This document shows, in pieces, positions 5,227 through 12,872 of a stretch of 16,107 nt of DNA. Numbering within the stretch: the stretch's first letter is position 1; each line of letters starts with the position of its first letter. The notes beneath the pieces were generated by a model. It ran no database searches. It was not told where the DNA came from and saw only the letters and a list, made by a program, of their open reading frames with translations. The position numbers and the translations under genes were made by a program. The stretch is from an uncultured Alistipes sp. (lineage in GTDB: Bacteria > Bacteroidota > Bacteroidia > Bacteroidales > Rikenellaceae), in the NCBI GenBank assembly GCA_900546005.1, contig URBJ01000047.1:1-16107 (forward strand). The letters are read 5' to 3'.

Positions 5227-7092
5227 CTATTTCGACTCTTTTTTCCCGTAATTCGGATCGATCTTGAGCAGGGAGACCGCCACGATCGGAATGATACTGC
5301 ACAGCATCACCCAGATAAAGAAGTGATTGTAGCCCAACATCTCCTGCATCCATCCGGCAAACATACCGGGCAACATCATTCCCAATGCCATAAAGCCGGT
5401 ACAGATGGCATAATGTGCCGTTTTCTGCTCTCCGTCGGCATAATACATCAGATAGAGCATATAGGCCGTAAAACCGAACCCGTACCCGAACTGTTCAACG
5501 AACACACACGTATTGATAACGAACAGATTATCCGTCTGCGAAAAGCTCAGATAGACAAACGTCAGACAGGTCAGCAACATACTGAGGGTCATCGGCCAGA
5601 TCCACTTGCGCAATCCTCCCCGGGCCGCCGCAACGCCTCCGATAATACCGCCGATCGTCAAACCGATGATCCCGACCGTTCCATAGACCATGCCGACCTC
5701 TCCCGTGGTCAGGCCCAAACCTCCGAGCTCTTTGGAATCAAGCAAGAATGGGTTGATCAACTTCAACAGCTGGGCCTCGGAGAAACGGAAGGTCAGCATA
5801 AAGAATATGGCGGCGGCCGCCTGCGGCTTTTTGAAGAAGGAGACGAACGTTGCCGAGAATTCCCGCAAAATATCCTTCGGCTTCAGGTCGGAACGACCGT
5901 GATCCGTCGCCGGTCGAGGCAAGACGAAACGGTGATAGATTCCAAACAGCACGAACAATCCCGCCAATACGAAAAAGGTGATCGACCATGCAAAAGGAAT
6001 ATTTCCCGAGAGCCCTTTGTATTCGGCATGCGACGGCTGGTTCAACTTGGCATCGGCCTGAAAAACAAGATAGGCCGGTTGGTTCCAGTTCGTACGGTCG
6101 AACCGCAACCGATCGCCATGAATCAGCGATACGCTACGGTCGCCACGATTCATCGTCATGTTCAGTACAACCTCCTCGTCCGGATCGGGTTCACGCGAAA
6201 GCGATACCGCCGCAATCCCGATATCTCCTGCCCGATCGGTTGTCACCTCCACATCCCGTCGCTCCCCGAAATGGGTTCGAAGCCATTCGCCCAACGGACG
6301 GGAAACCCGTCTCGTCCACCAACTCGTTTCTGTTTTCGATACGCCTTGAGCTCCGGCTTCCTCCTCGACCAAAAAACCGTGCGAACGGTTCCAATCCTCA
6401 ACCCGACCGACCCAGTTGCGAACGCTGTCAGCCGACACTCCGGCTGTTCCGAGGGTCACGGTGGGCTGCGAAACAACGAAACTCAGCGCAGCAGTCGATT
6501 CCGCAGGTGCTGTTGCAACCTTCGGTAACGCAAACGTTCCGCATGTGTATTGGGGCGATACTTCGACATCGATTTTGACCGGATCAGGACCCGTAGCACT
6601 CTCGAGCCATCCGGCCAATATGATCAAAAGTCCCTGCCCCAAAATCGTCGCCACACGATAGAACGTACTGCGGATTCCGACATAAAGCGCCTGTTGGTTG
6701 TGATCGAGCGCCAACATATAGAAACCGTCCGCCGCAATATCATGCGTCGCCGAGCTGAAGGCCATCAGCCAGAAGAAAGCCAGCGTTGCCTGAAAGAAAA
6801 ACGACACGGGTATGGTAAAGGCTATTCCCGCAAAACCCGCCCCCAGCAACAACTGCATCGAGACGATCCACCAGCGCTTGGTTTTCAGCAGATCGACGAA
6901 CGGGCTCCAAAACGGTTTAATAACCCACGGCAGATAGAGCCAACTGGTGTAGAGTGCAATATCGGTGTTGGAGATCCCCAACCGCTTATACAAAATGACC
7001 GACAGGGTCATTACCGCCACATAGGGTAGTCCCTCCGCCAGATAGAGCGTCGGAATCCATGCCCACGGCGAACGCATCTGTTTCTTCATCAT
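5227..7092 (-). CDS. ampG: AmpG/MurT-like MFS permease with a periplasmic insertion
   Basis: A major facilitator transporter of the inner membrane. The start (WIPTLYLAEGLPYVAV) and the block AFSSATHDIAADGFYM (111-126) are typical of AmpG, which imports muropeptides; the AmpG-like MurT of Tannerella forsythia imports MurNAc. At 621 residues it is longer than usual AmpG proteins (roughly 430-490). Five hydrophobic segments occupy about residues 10-165. A hydrophilic stretch of about 200 residues follows (166-366), then a sixth segment (367-388), a cytosolic loop rich in charged residues, and about six further segments (425-610). Counting segments places the insertion between TM5 and TM6, on the periplasmic side. 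Its end (about 288-348) has the pattern LRFDRTNWNQPAYLVFQA, which resembles Ig/Calx-beta-like sandwich repeats. NamZ lies 22 bases downstream and the SpoIID-like gene 54 bases upstream. The substrate is inferred from family and context. Confidence 0.9.
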   Translation of the reverse strand: MMKKQMRSPWAWIPTLYLAEGLPYVAVMTLSVILYKRLGISNTDIALYTSWLYLPWVIKPFWSPFVDLLKTKRWWIVSMQLLLGAGFAGIAFTIPVSFFFQATLAFFWLMAFSSATHDIAADGFYMLALDHNQQALYVGIRSTFYRVATILGQGLLIILAGWLESATGPDPVKIDVEVSPQYTCGTFALPKVATAPAESTAALSFVVSQPTVTLGTAGVSADSVRNWVGRVEDWNRSHGFLVEEEAGAQGVSKTETSWWTRRVSRPLGEWLRTHFGERRDVEVTTDRAGDIGIAAVSLSREPDPDEEVVLNMTMNRGDRSVSLIHGDRLRFDRTNWNQPAYLVFQADAKLNQPSHAEYKGLSGNIPFAWSITFFVLAGLFVLFGIYHRFVLPRPATDHGRSDLKPKDILREFSATFVSFFKKPQAAAAIFFMLTFRFSEAQLLKLINPFLLDSKELGGLGLTTGEVGMVYGTVGIIGLTIGGIIGGVAAARGGLRKWIWPMTLSMLLTCLTFVYLSFSQTDNLFVINTCVFVEQFGYGFGFTAYMLYLMYYADGEQKTAHYAICTGFMALGMMLPGMFAGWMQEMLGYNHFFIWVMLCSIIPIVAVSLLKIDPNYGKKESK

Positions 7093-7117
7093 CTTCTATT
7101 CAATCCTATATCTCATC

Positions 7118-7135
7118 GTCGCGTAACAACGCGAC
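7118..7135 (-). other. Intra-operon stem-loop before the permease gene
   Basis: A perfect 6-bp stem, GTCGCG / CGCGAC, closes on a 6-base loop, 25 bases before the permease ATG and just after the SpoIID-like stop. No T-run follows, so it is unlikely to be an intrinsic terminator. It may affect mRNA processing or translation of the permease. Confidence 0.45.
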
Positions 7136-7146
7136 AAGACTCTCAT

Positions 7147-8463
7147 TTACTCTCTTTTATACAATTTTTCGATCCGGGCTCCCGTATAATAATGGAGCAA
7201 TATCCGGTCGTACGGAATCCCTTTCGCTCCCATCACGGCTGCACCGATCTGACAAAGACCTACTCCATGTCCCCATCCGGCACCCAGCAGGATGAAGCGA
7301 TTCCCCTCGCGACGTACGACAAAAGCCGAACTGTACAGATGGGTTTCGGAAAGAATCCTGCGAATTTCCAACTCCTTGCCGATAACCATCGCCCGCTTTG
7401 TTCCGACAATCTTCAGCCGGATCAGACGTTCCGATGCCCCCCGTTCGACAGGAATCAGATTGAGAATCGTTCCGAAATCGATTCCCGAACGCCGGGTAAC
7501 CAGTTCCGAAAGCTCTTCAGCCGTATAGCTCACCTGCCAGCGATAGAAATCCGACGTCTCGCGATCGTATCCGTTCAACACCTGACCCAACACCGTCGGA
7601 TCTTGGGTGTCGCAATAGCTTTCGGGATAGGTAGTAATCCACCGTTCGGCTGCAGCCTCATCGGTCAAGTCGGGTAACTCCCGCGTCTCTCCGCTGTCCC
7701 GAACCGGAATCAAATAGGGATGCGGCACCTCCTCCCAACAACTCTCAAAGGCCTCACTCACCCCTCCGCAACACTTCGAAAACCGGGCATCGCAGATCTC
7801 GCCGTCATAGGTCAGCACCTCGCCCCATGTCGCCTCGATCGCTTCGCGTACAGCGTGTTCATGTCCGTACGTACGGGTAATACCTTGATAACGTTGACAG
7901 TGATCATCGGCACACACGTCGTACAACATATGCTCCTCCCGATCGTACCAACGGATCCGGCTGTACGGATCTTTTCTTTGCGGTTCATTCCGACTACCCT
8001 TGGTCCGGGAAGGAGAGTCTCTTTTGGCTATCTGCGCCAACACCCAGCTACGCGAAATCACCGCATGGGCCCGCAACAGGGCCGGCGAGGCAGAAGCGCT
8101 CATCTCCGAGGCTATCACACTGAACAAATAGGACTCAACACCAATTCGATTCACCGCCGTCAGCATCCCGTCCTCAACAATAAACTCCAATCCGCCTCGA
8201 AAGGTCTGGTCCTCCGTACGCTGCCAATGAAAACCGATGCCGATCACCACATCGCGCAGCAGGAATTTCGACGACTTGTCGCTCGGAGTAAAACACAACC
8301 GTTCGTAGACGGCTCCGTTCCATTCGATTCCGTTCTGTACATAGCGAACAGACTGCTCGCCTTCTACGTTCCGACCTTCGTTGTCGCGATACCCGCCTTG
8401 CAGAACGAAAGCGATCCGTTCTGCATGCAAAATTCCGATTGTAATTTGCGGTTGTTCCGACAT
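7147..8463 (-). CDS. SpoIID/LytB domain protein without a visible signal peptide
   Basis: SpoIID-type enzymes are lytic transglycosylases that cut glycan strands lacking stem peptides; LytB relatives were described as amidase enhancers. The 438-residue protein has the family core: GVESYLFSVIASEMSASA (108-125), in which Glu120 aligns with the SpoIID catalytic Glu; RAHAVISRSWVL (131-142); a Cys/His cluster, VCADDHCQRYQG (183-194), of the kind that binds zinc; CDARFSKCCGG (224-234); and the C-terminal GWGHGVGLCQIGA block (396-408), followed by MGAKGIPYDRILLHYYTGARI. The N-terminus (MSEQPQITIGILHAERIAF) is not a signal peptide and no transmembrane helix is visible, whereas known family members work outside the membrane. 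Catalytic residues look intact. The gene lies 15 bases after the DUF4922 gene. Domain assignment is firm. Whether the protein is cytosolic, acting on imported fragments, or exported by another route is open. Confidence 0.9.
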   Translation of the reverse strand: MSEQPQITIGILHAERIAFVLQGGYRDNEGRNVEGEQSVRYVQNGIEWNGAVYERLCFTPSDKSSKFLLRDVVIGIGFHWQRTEDQTFRGGLEFIVEDGMLTAVNRIGVESYLFSVIASEMSASASPALLRAHAVISRSWVLAQIAKRDSPSRTKGSRNEPQRKDPYSRIRWYDREEHMLYDVCADDHCQRYQGITRTYGHEHAVREAIEATWGEVLTYDGEICDARFSKCCGGVSEAFESCWEEVPHPYLIPVRDSGETRELPDLTDEAAAERWITTYPESYCDTQDPTVLGQVLNGYDRETSDFYRWQVSYTAEELSELVTRRSGIDFGTILNLIPVERGASERLIRLKIVGTKRAMVIGKELEIRRILSETHLYSSAFVVRREGNRFILLGAGWGHGVGLCQIGAAVMGAKGIPYDRILLHYYTGARIEKLYKRE

Positions 8464-8478
8464 CTGCTCTATCCCCCT

Positions 8479-9429
8479 TTACTTTATCCGTTTAACCAAC
8501 TCCTCGACGGCATCGTCCGCCCAGCACACCTCCTCGTATATTTCCCGGATGCGATCAAGGGTAATCCGTTCGAAATCATCTCTTTGCGGCACAATAATCA
8601 CGCCGCCCAGATCGACTGAGGCAGGACTGACCAACAGATGATCCGCCCCCTCCGAGAAGAAACAGTCGGGTCGGTGTTTTCTTCTAAGAATCACACAAAT
8701 GCTCCATTCACCCTGCTCGTACCAGCACAAAATGTTCATCATCGGCTCCTCCGAACCTGCACTCGAGGCCATCTCAGCATACAGTATCCGGAAAAACGAA
8801 TCGGCCGATGCCGCACTCCGGGCCCGAATCAACACTCCCCCGCGCCAATAGTTCCGCAACAGGTAGACCTGTACATCCTCCCGTTGATATACCGCTTCAC
8901 TGATATGTGTCGACACCTCCTGCTCGATCGGCATGGCCCTCCGCAAAACCATTTGGAAATGGGCATGGTCCGGAGCCGAGGCCCCGCACTTTGGCCCGTT
9001 GTAGAACACCGTCTGACTCTCGAAGCAACGGGCCAACTCGAGCATATCGGCAAAACGCCCGTAAATTGCCTGATCCCGATGCACGGCGGAAGGTACCGTA
9101 AAGTGTTCCCGAAATATCGGATAGGGATTGACCAAAATCCGATAATCGGAACCGAAATCCAAAGCCCGTTGAGCCTCTGGCCGATTCTCGGGACACAAGA
9201 AACAGGGTCGTTTCCCGAGCGACGCCGCATCGACCCGAGCAGCCGTAGAACGGATCCGCGTAGGATTGAACTGAACCCGTACCTGAAAATCAGCCGCGTC
9301 GAAACTCCGGGTCTCGACCTGACGCAATGCCTCGAAATTATCGTGTGCAAGCTGCCACTCGGACAACTGCTCCTCGAAAAAACGTTCCAAATCGACCGAC
9401 GACAACTGCACGCTATCCTCTCTTCCCAT
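8479..9429 (-). CDS. DUF4922 protein, GalT/HIT-like fold
   Basis: A 316-residue soluble protein matching my memory of DUF4922. Features in order: FNPTRIRSTAAR (54-65), CFLC (Cys76, Cys79, possible metal site) followed by NRPEAQ, ILVNPYPIFREHFTVP (98-113), His117 and GPKCGASAPDHAHFQ (145-159). The last resembles the active site of galactose-1-phosphate uridylyltransferase and related HIT enzymes, in which an H-x-H-x-Q motif provides the nucleophilic histidine; here His155-Ala-His157-Phe-Gln159. The likely chemistry is therefore nucleotidyl transfer to, or phosphorolysis of, a sugar nucleotide or dinucleotide. The substrate is unknown. No signal peptide or membrane segment is present, so it is cytosolic. 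It sits between the GT2 gene (29 bases upstream) and the SpoIID-like gene (15 bases downstream), which hints at handling of activated cell-wall sugar. The function remains inference. Confidence 0.82.
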   Translation of the reverse strand: MGREDSVQLSSVDLERFFEEQLSEWQLAHDNFEALRQVETRSFDAADFQVRVQFNPTRIRSTAARVDAASLGKRPCFLCPENRPEAQRALDFGSDYRILVNPYPIFREHFTVPSAVHRDQAIYGRFADMLELARCFESQTVFYNGPKCGASAPDHAHFQMVLRRAMPIEQEVSTHISEAVYQREDVQVYLLRNYWRGGVLIRARSAASADSFFRILYAEMASSAGSEEPMMNILCWYEQGEWSICVILRRKHRPDCFFSEGADHLLVSPASVDLGGVIIVPQRDDFERITLDRIREIYEEVCWADDAVEELVKRIK

Positions 9430-9458
9430 AATCTTCAGCTCTTTTCACAAAATCCGTT

Positions 9459-10928
9459 CTACTCTTTTTTCGTCTGATTATAGGCAATACGAGCCTGCAG
9501 TTCCCATGTCCGTAACCGATCCTTGTAGAGGTTGTTGCGGTTGCTTCGTTCGACATCGAGCAAGGCGTCCGAATTGTCCTCCCAGCGCCGACACAGGTAG
9601 AGCACGTCGTAGATCCGTCCGATCCGATACTCCCGCGAAAAGCGGAGACCCAACGCATAGTCCTCTCCGTAACTCGTATTCGGCACCTTGAACTGCCGCA
9701 ACAACGGCGTATAAAAAGCACGCGGAGCACCGAGTCCATTGATCCGAAGCGCATTGTTGCGTCCGTTGTCTGGCGTCCATTCGCGGTGGTCGATCACTCC
9801 GGGCGGAATTTCATGCATATGGAAATCGGTCAGCCGGTAACTGCCCACCACCATGGCACACCGTTGGGCATAAAACGCCTCGACGATTTTCCGCAAGGTG
9901 TGCTCATCGGCATAGACATCGTCGCTGTCGAGCTGCACGGCAAAACGGCCGCATTTCGGATGCATCACACCCTCCGTCCAGCAACCGCCGATTCCCAGAT
10001 CGGTCCGCTGCGGAACAATATGGATCAACCGCTCGTCCGCTGCAAAACGGTCGATCTCCGCCGTGGTCCCATCGGTCGAATGGTTGTCGATGACGATCAG
10101 ATTGAACTTGAAATCGGCTTGCTGAGACAAAACCGACCGGATGGCGTCGGCAATCGTCTTCACCCGATTCCGGACCGGAATGATCACCGAAGCCTCATAC
10201 TCGAAATTTTCGCTATCAAAATCGGGCTCTTTGAAATCGGGCTCCAGATAGCCGCCGATACATTTCAGATGATCGGTGCATGCCTGCTCCATCTCAATCT
10301 GTACGTTCCGGTTCTTGGGATCGACATAACTAAAGAGGGATTGCTCACCGCTTCCAACTTGGGGCAGAACCACCGTATACAGATACTCGTTTACCCGCAC
10401 GAGCGATGCCCGCTGCGACACCTTCAGACGAAGGTCATAAAGCCCGGCATACGAGAAATCGCGGTCCATCCGCTCCGCTGCCTCGCGCAACAGATCGCTG
10501 CGGTACAACAGCAGCGGACCGAAGTCGAAATCATCCCGCAAACTACCAAACTGACAGTCGATTGCAGGCACATTATGAGTTGTCTCGCCCTTTATCTCAT
10601 AGCGGTCGGCATAGAGCATTCCGGCCGACGAGTCCTGCGCAATGGAGAGCAGCCGTTCGAGGGCATAGGCTCCGAGACGCAGCTCCGAACAAGAGGTGTA
10701 CAACAAAGCGAAATCGCCCGTTGCATGTCGGGCGATTTCACGGATCACCCGTGTCGAGGCGATCGCACCACCATGTATCGTACCGCACCCTTCGGGTACC
10801 TTTTCGTCTCGCTGACTCTCGTCGAGGATAAAATAGACCCGCTCCACATGCGGATCGGTCTTCAGATTTTCGGCATTATTATGTGCCAATTTTTCATTGC
10901 CATAAGGCAAAAAACAGACTATTTTCAT
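9459..10928 (-). CDS. Glycosyltransferase family 2, two-domain
   Basis: A 489-residue protein whose C-terminal half is a clear GT-A glycosyltransferase: [20 protein letters not shown] (247-266), [10 protein letters not shown] (280-289), LDSDD (333-337, metal and nucleotide-sugar binding) and [10 protein letters not shown] (421-430, catalytic acidic residues). The first 220 residues look like a second, degenerate GT-A domain: it starts [13 protein letters not shown], with [11 protein letters not shown] (69-79) where a DxD-like segment would be and LYADRYEI (105-112), but no clean DxD catalytic triad. There is no signal peptide or membrane helix, so it is cytosolic or peripheral. It is the first gene of the cluster, behind its own promoter-like element, and precedes DUF4922 by 29 bases. 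Acceptor and donor are not evident. The company of a GalT-like protein and wall-recycling genes suggests action on a cell-wall-related sugar. Confidence 0.88.
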   Translation of the reverse strand: MKIVCFLPYGNEKLAHNNAENLKTDPHVERVYFILDESQRDEKVPEGCGTIHGGAIASTRVIREIARHATGDFALLYTSCSELRLGAYALERLLSIAQDSSAGMLYADRYEIKGETTHNVPAIDCQFGSLRDDFDFGPLLLYRSDLLREAAERMDRDFSYAGLYDLRLKVSQRASLVRVNEYLYTVVLPQVGSGEQSLFSYVDPKNRNVQIEMEQACTDHLKCIGGYLEPDFKEPDFDSENFEYEASVIIPVRNRVKTIADAIRSVLSQQADFKFNLIVIDNHSTDGTTAEIDRFAADERLIHIVPQRTDLGIGGCWTEGVMHPKCGRFAVQLDSDDVYADEHTLRKIVEAFYAQRCAMVVGSYRLTDFHMHEIPPGVIDHREWTPDNGRNNALRINGLGAPRAFYTPLLRQFKVPNTSYGEDYALGLRFSREYRIGRIYDVLYLCRRWEDNSDALLDVERSNRNNLYKDRLRTWELQARIAYNQTKKE

Positions 10929-10955
10929 TCCGATTCAAACATCTTGATATCGAGA

Positions 10956-10963
10956 CAAAAATA
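10956..10963 (-). promoter_or_regulatory. -7 element for the five-gene cluster
   Basis: Minus-strand TATTTTTG fits TAnnTTTG. About 19 bases upstream is a TTTT stretch that could serve as a degenerate -33 TTTG. The predicted start point leaves a leader of roughly 20 bases before the glycosyltransferase ATG at 10928. This 76-base gap is the only sizeable break between the uvrA group and the cell-wall cluster. Confidence 0.55.
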
Positions 10964-11004
10964 GCGATAAATGATGAGATTGAAAAATCCGATTTTCAGA
11001 AAAT

Positions 11005-11634
11005 TTATTTCACCCGAATCAGGTTAAGACCATCGCGGATCGGCAGGATGACGTTTTCGACCCGATCGTCTTCCACTACCCAATCGTTAAACTGGCGGAT
11101 CGCCCGGGTATGCCGGTCGCTTTGCGGCACGTTTTCGGTCACCTTGCCATACCACAAAATATTATCGGCCAGCAGGAATGTCCCGCTGTGCACCGAATGG
11201 GTCATCACCATATCGTAATATTGCGGATACTCCCGTTTGTCGCCGTCGATAAAGACCAGATCGAAACGTCCCAATGAAGGCACAATGTCTAATGCCGAAC
11301 CGATGTGCTGCGTAATCCGGTCCGACAGCCCGCTGCGGACGAAATACCCTGCGGCAAACTCCTCCAGCTCGTCGTTGACCTCAATCGTGTGCAACTCTCC
11401 GCCTTCACCCAATCCCCGGGCCATACAGATAGCCGAATATCCGGTAAAGGTTCCGATCTCCAGAATACGTTGCGGGCGGAGCATCCGGACCAGCATCTCG
11501 AGCAGACGTCCCTGTACGTGTCCGGAGATCATGCGCGACTGCACGACCCGCAAATGGGTCTCGCGATCCAGCTCGGTCAGCAACGGATCCTCTGCCGTCA
11601 CATGCTCTTCGATATATCGTTCCAGTGCATCCAT
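11005..11634 (-). CDS. SAM-dependent O-methyltransferase (family 3, YrrM-like)
   Basis: A 209-residue class I methyltransferase of the caffeoyl-CoA/catechol O-methyltransferase-like family. The SAM-binding loop is LEIGTFTGYSA (58-68), an acidic residue follows beta-strand 2 (TIEVN, Glu85), FDLVFIDGDKREY (124-136) supplies the first metal-binding Asp (Asp130), and ADNILW (156-161) the other two metal ligands (Asp157, Asn158). The complete metal triad suggests a divalent-cation-dependent enzyme. The acceptor is unknown; bacterial members range from flavonoid to tRNA hydroxyuridine (TrmR-like) methylation. The start lies 7 bases after the M16 peptidase stop, with GGGAAGAG as a plausible ribosome-binding sequence directly before the ATG. 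It is the last gene of the uvrA group. Confidence 0.88.
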   Translation of the reverse strand: MDALERYIEEHVTAEDPLLTELDRETHLRVVQSRMISGHVQGRLLEMLVRMLRPQRILEIGTFTGYSAICMARGLGEGGELHTIEVNDELEEFAAGYFVRSGLSDRITQHIGSALDIVPSLGRFDLVFIDGDKREYPQYYDMVMTHSVHSGTFLLADNILWYGKVTENVPQSDRHTRAIRQFNDWVVEDDRVENVILPIRDGLNLIRVK

Positions 11635-11641
11635 CTCTTCC

Positions 11642-12862
11642 CTATCGGTATATCAACGTCGAAAGGTTTTCCTTGCCGTAGACTTCGTTGGCAATCGCCA
11701 CCAGCTCGTCGCGGGTCAGTTCCTGAATCTTGCGACAAATCACATCGGCCGGATCCATCTGATTGTAGACCAGATAGCTGCGTGCCGCACTCAACATATA
11801 GTTCTCGTTGTGCTCCATGGCAATGGCAATCTGCCCGACATACTGCTTTTTGGCAATACTCAACCGCCGGTCGCTCAACCGGCCGGAACGAATGTCGTTC
11901 AGTACCCGATCGACCAGCTCGATACACTCCTCCGTCTTCTCCTTTTCCGTCCCGAAATAGATCGTCGCCAACCCTGTATTGCTGAACGGTGTGTACCCCG
12001 CCTCGATGTTATAGGAGAGTCCGCTGCGTTCGCGTACAGCCAGATTAAGCAGCGAATTGGCCGAGGGGCCTCCCAGCAGATTGGTCAACAGCGACAATCC
12101 GAGCCGCCGATCGTCATTCAGATTGTAGGCCCGTCCACCGATAATGCAGTGTGTCTGATAGCATTTGCGGTTTATTGTCTTCTCGAACGGTTTGTATTCG
12201 GCAACCGCATCCCGCCCGAAATTGCGCACGGAGGACGGAATCCCCCCAAAGAAACGATCACACACCTCGATAAACCGCCGGAACGAAAGATTTCCGATCA
12301 CTGAAAAGACCATCTGATCCGTGTTGTAGGTCCGCTTTACGAAAGCGAGCAGATCCTCGCGCCGGTACTTCATCAGGTCGGACTTACGACCCAAGATATT
12401 GTGTCCCAGCGACGATCCGGCAAACAACAAATCCTCGAAATCGTCAAAGATGCGATCCACCGGCGAGTCCTTATAGGAGTTGATCTCGTCGACAATCACC
12501 TCCTTCTCCTTCTCCAACTCGTGCTCGGGAAAAACGGAGCAGAACACAATGTCCGAGATCAGCTCGGCAGCCTTGGCAAAATCGGCCCGCAGGGTCGTCG
12601 CATGGATCACCGTCTCCTCCTTCGTGGTATAGGCATTCAGTTCGCCGCCCAGATTTTCGAGCCGGCAATTGATGTGGTAGGCACGCCGATGGGTCGTCCC
12701 CTTGAAAAAGGCATGCTCCAGCAGATGGGCCAATCCCTGTTCCGAAGCCATTTCGTCGCGGCTTCCGGTATTTACGGTCAACGCACAATTCACTACGGCC
12801 GACCGTACCTGCCGGTGGATACACCGGATACCGTTCGGCAAGGTATAACAGGTAAATTCCAT
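11642..12862 (-). CDS. M16 family zinc metallopeptidase (pitrilysin-like)
   Basis: A 406-residue peptidase of the insulinase/processing-peptidase family. The inverted zinc motif HLLEH (His46, Glu49, His50) is intact, and the distal metal ligand is in KEVIVDEINSYKDSP (Glu126). The C-terminal M16 half contains SGLSYNIEAGYTPFSNTGLATIYFG, the region with the family's substrate-contacting residues. The length matches single-chain two-domain members such as beta-MPP-like bacterial peptidases; there is no signal peptide, so it is probably cytosolic. It degrades or processes peptides; the substrate is unknown. It lies 10 bases after uvrA and 7 before the methyltransferase gene, so it is almost certainly co-transcribed, although no functional link to DNA repair is evident. 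Confidence 0.92.
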   Translation of the reverse strand: MEFTCYTLPNGIRCIHRQVRSAVVNCALTVNTGSRDEMASEQGLAHLLEHAFFKGTTHRRAYHINCRLENLGGELNAYTTKEETVIHATTLRADFAKAAELISDIVFCSVFPEHELEKEKEVIVDEINSYKDSPVDRIFDDFEDLLFAGSSLGHNILGRKSDLMKYRREDLLAFVKRTYNTDQMVFSVIGNLSFRRFIEVCDRFFGGIPSSVRNFGRDAVAEYKPFEKTINRKCYQTHCIIGGRAYNLNDDRRLGLSLLTNLLGGPSANSLLNLAVRERSGLSYNIEAGYTPFSNTGLATIYFGTEKEKTEECIELVDRVLNDIRSGRLSDRRLSIAKKQYVGQIAIAMEHNENYMLSAARSYLVYNQMDPADVICRKIQELTRDELVAIANEVYGKENLSTLIYR

Positions 12863-12872
12863 TTCGTACGAT

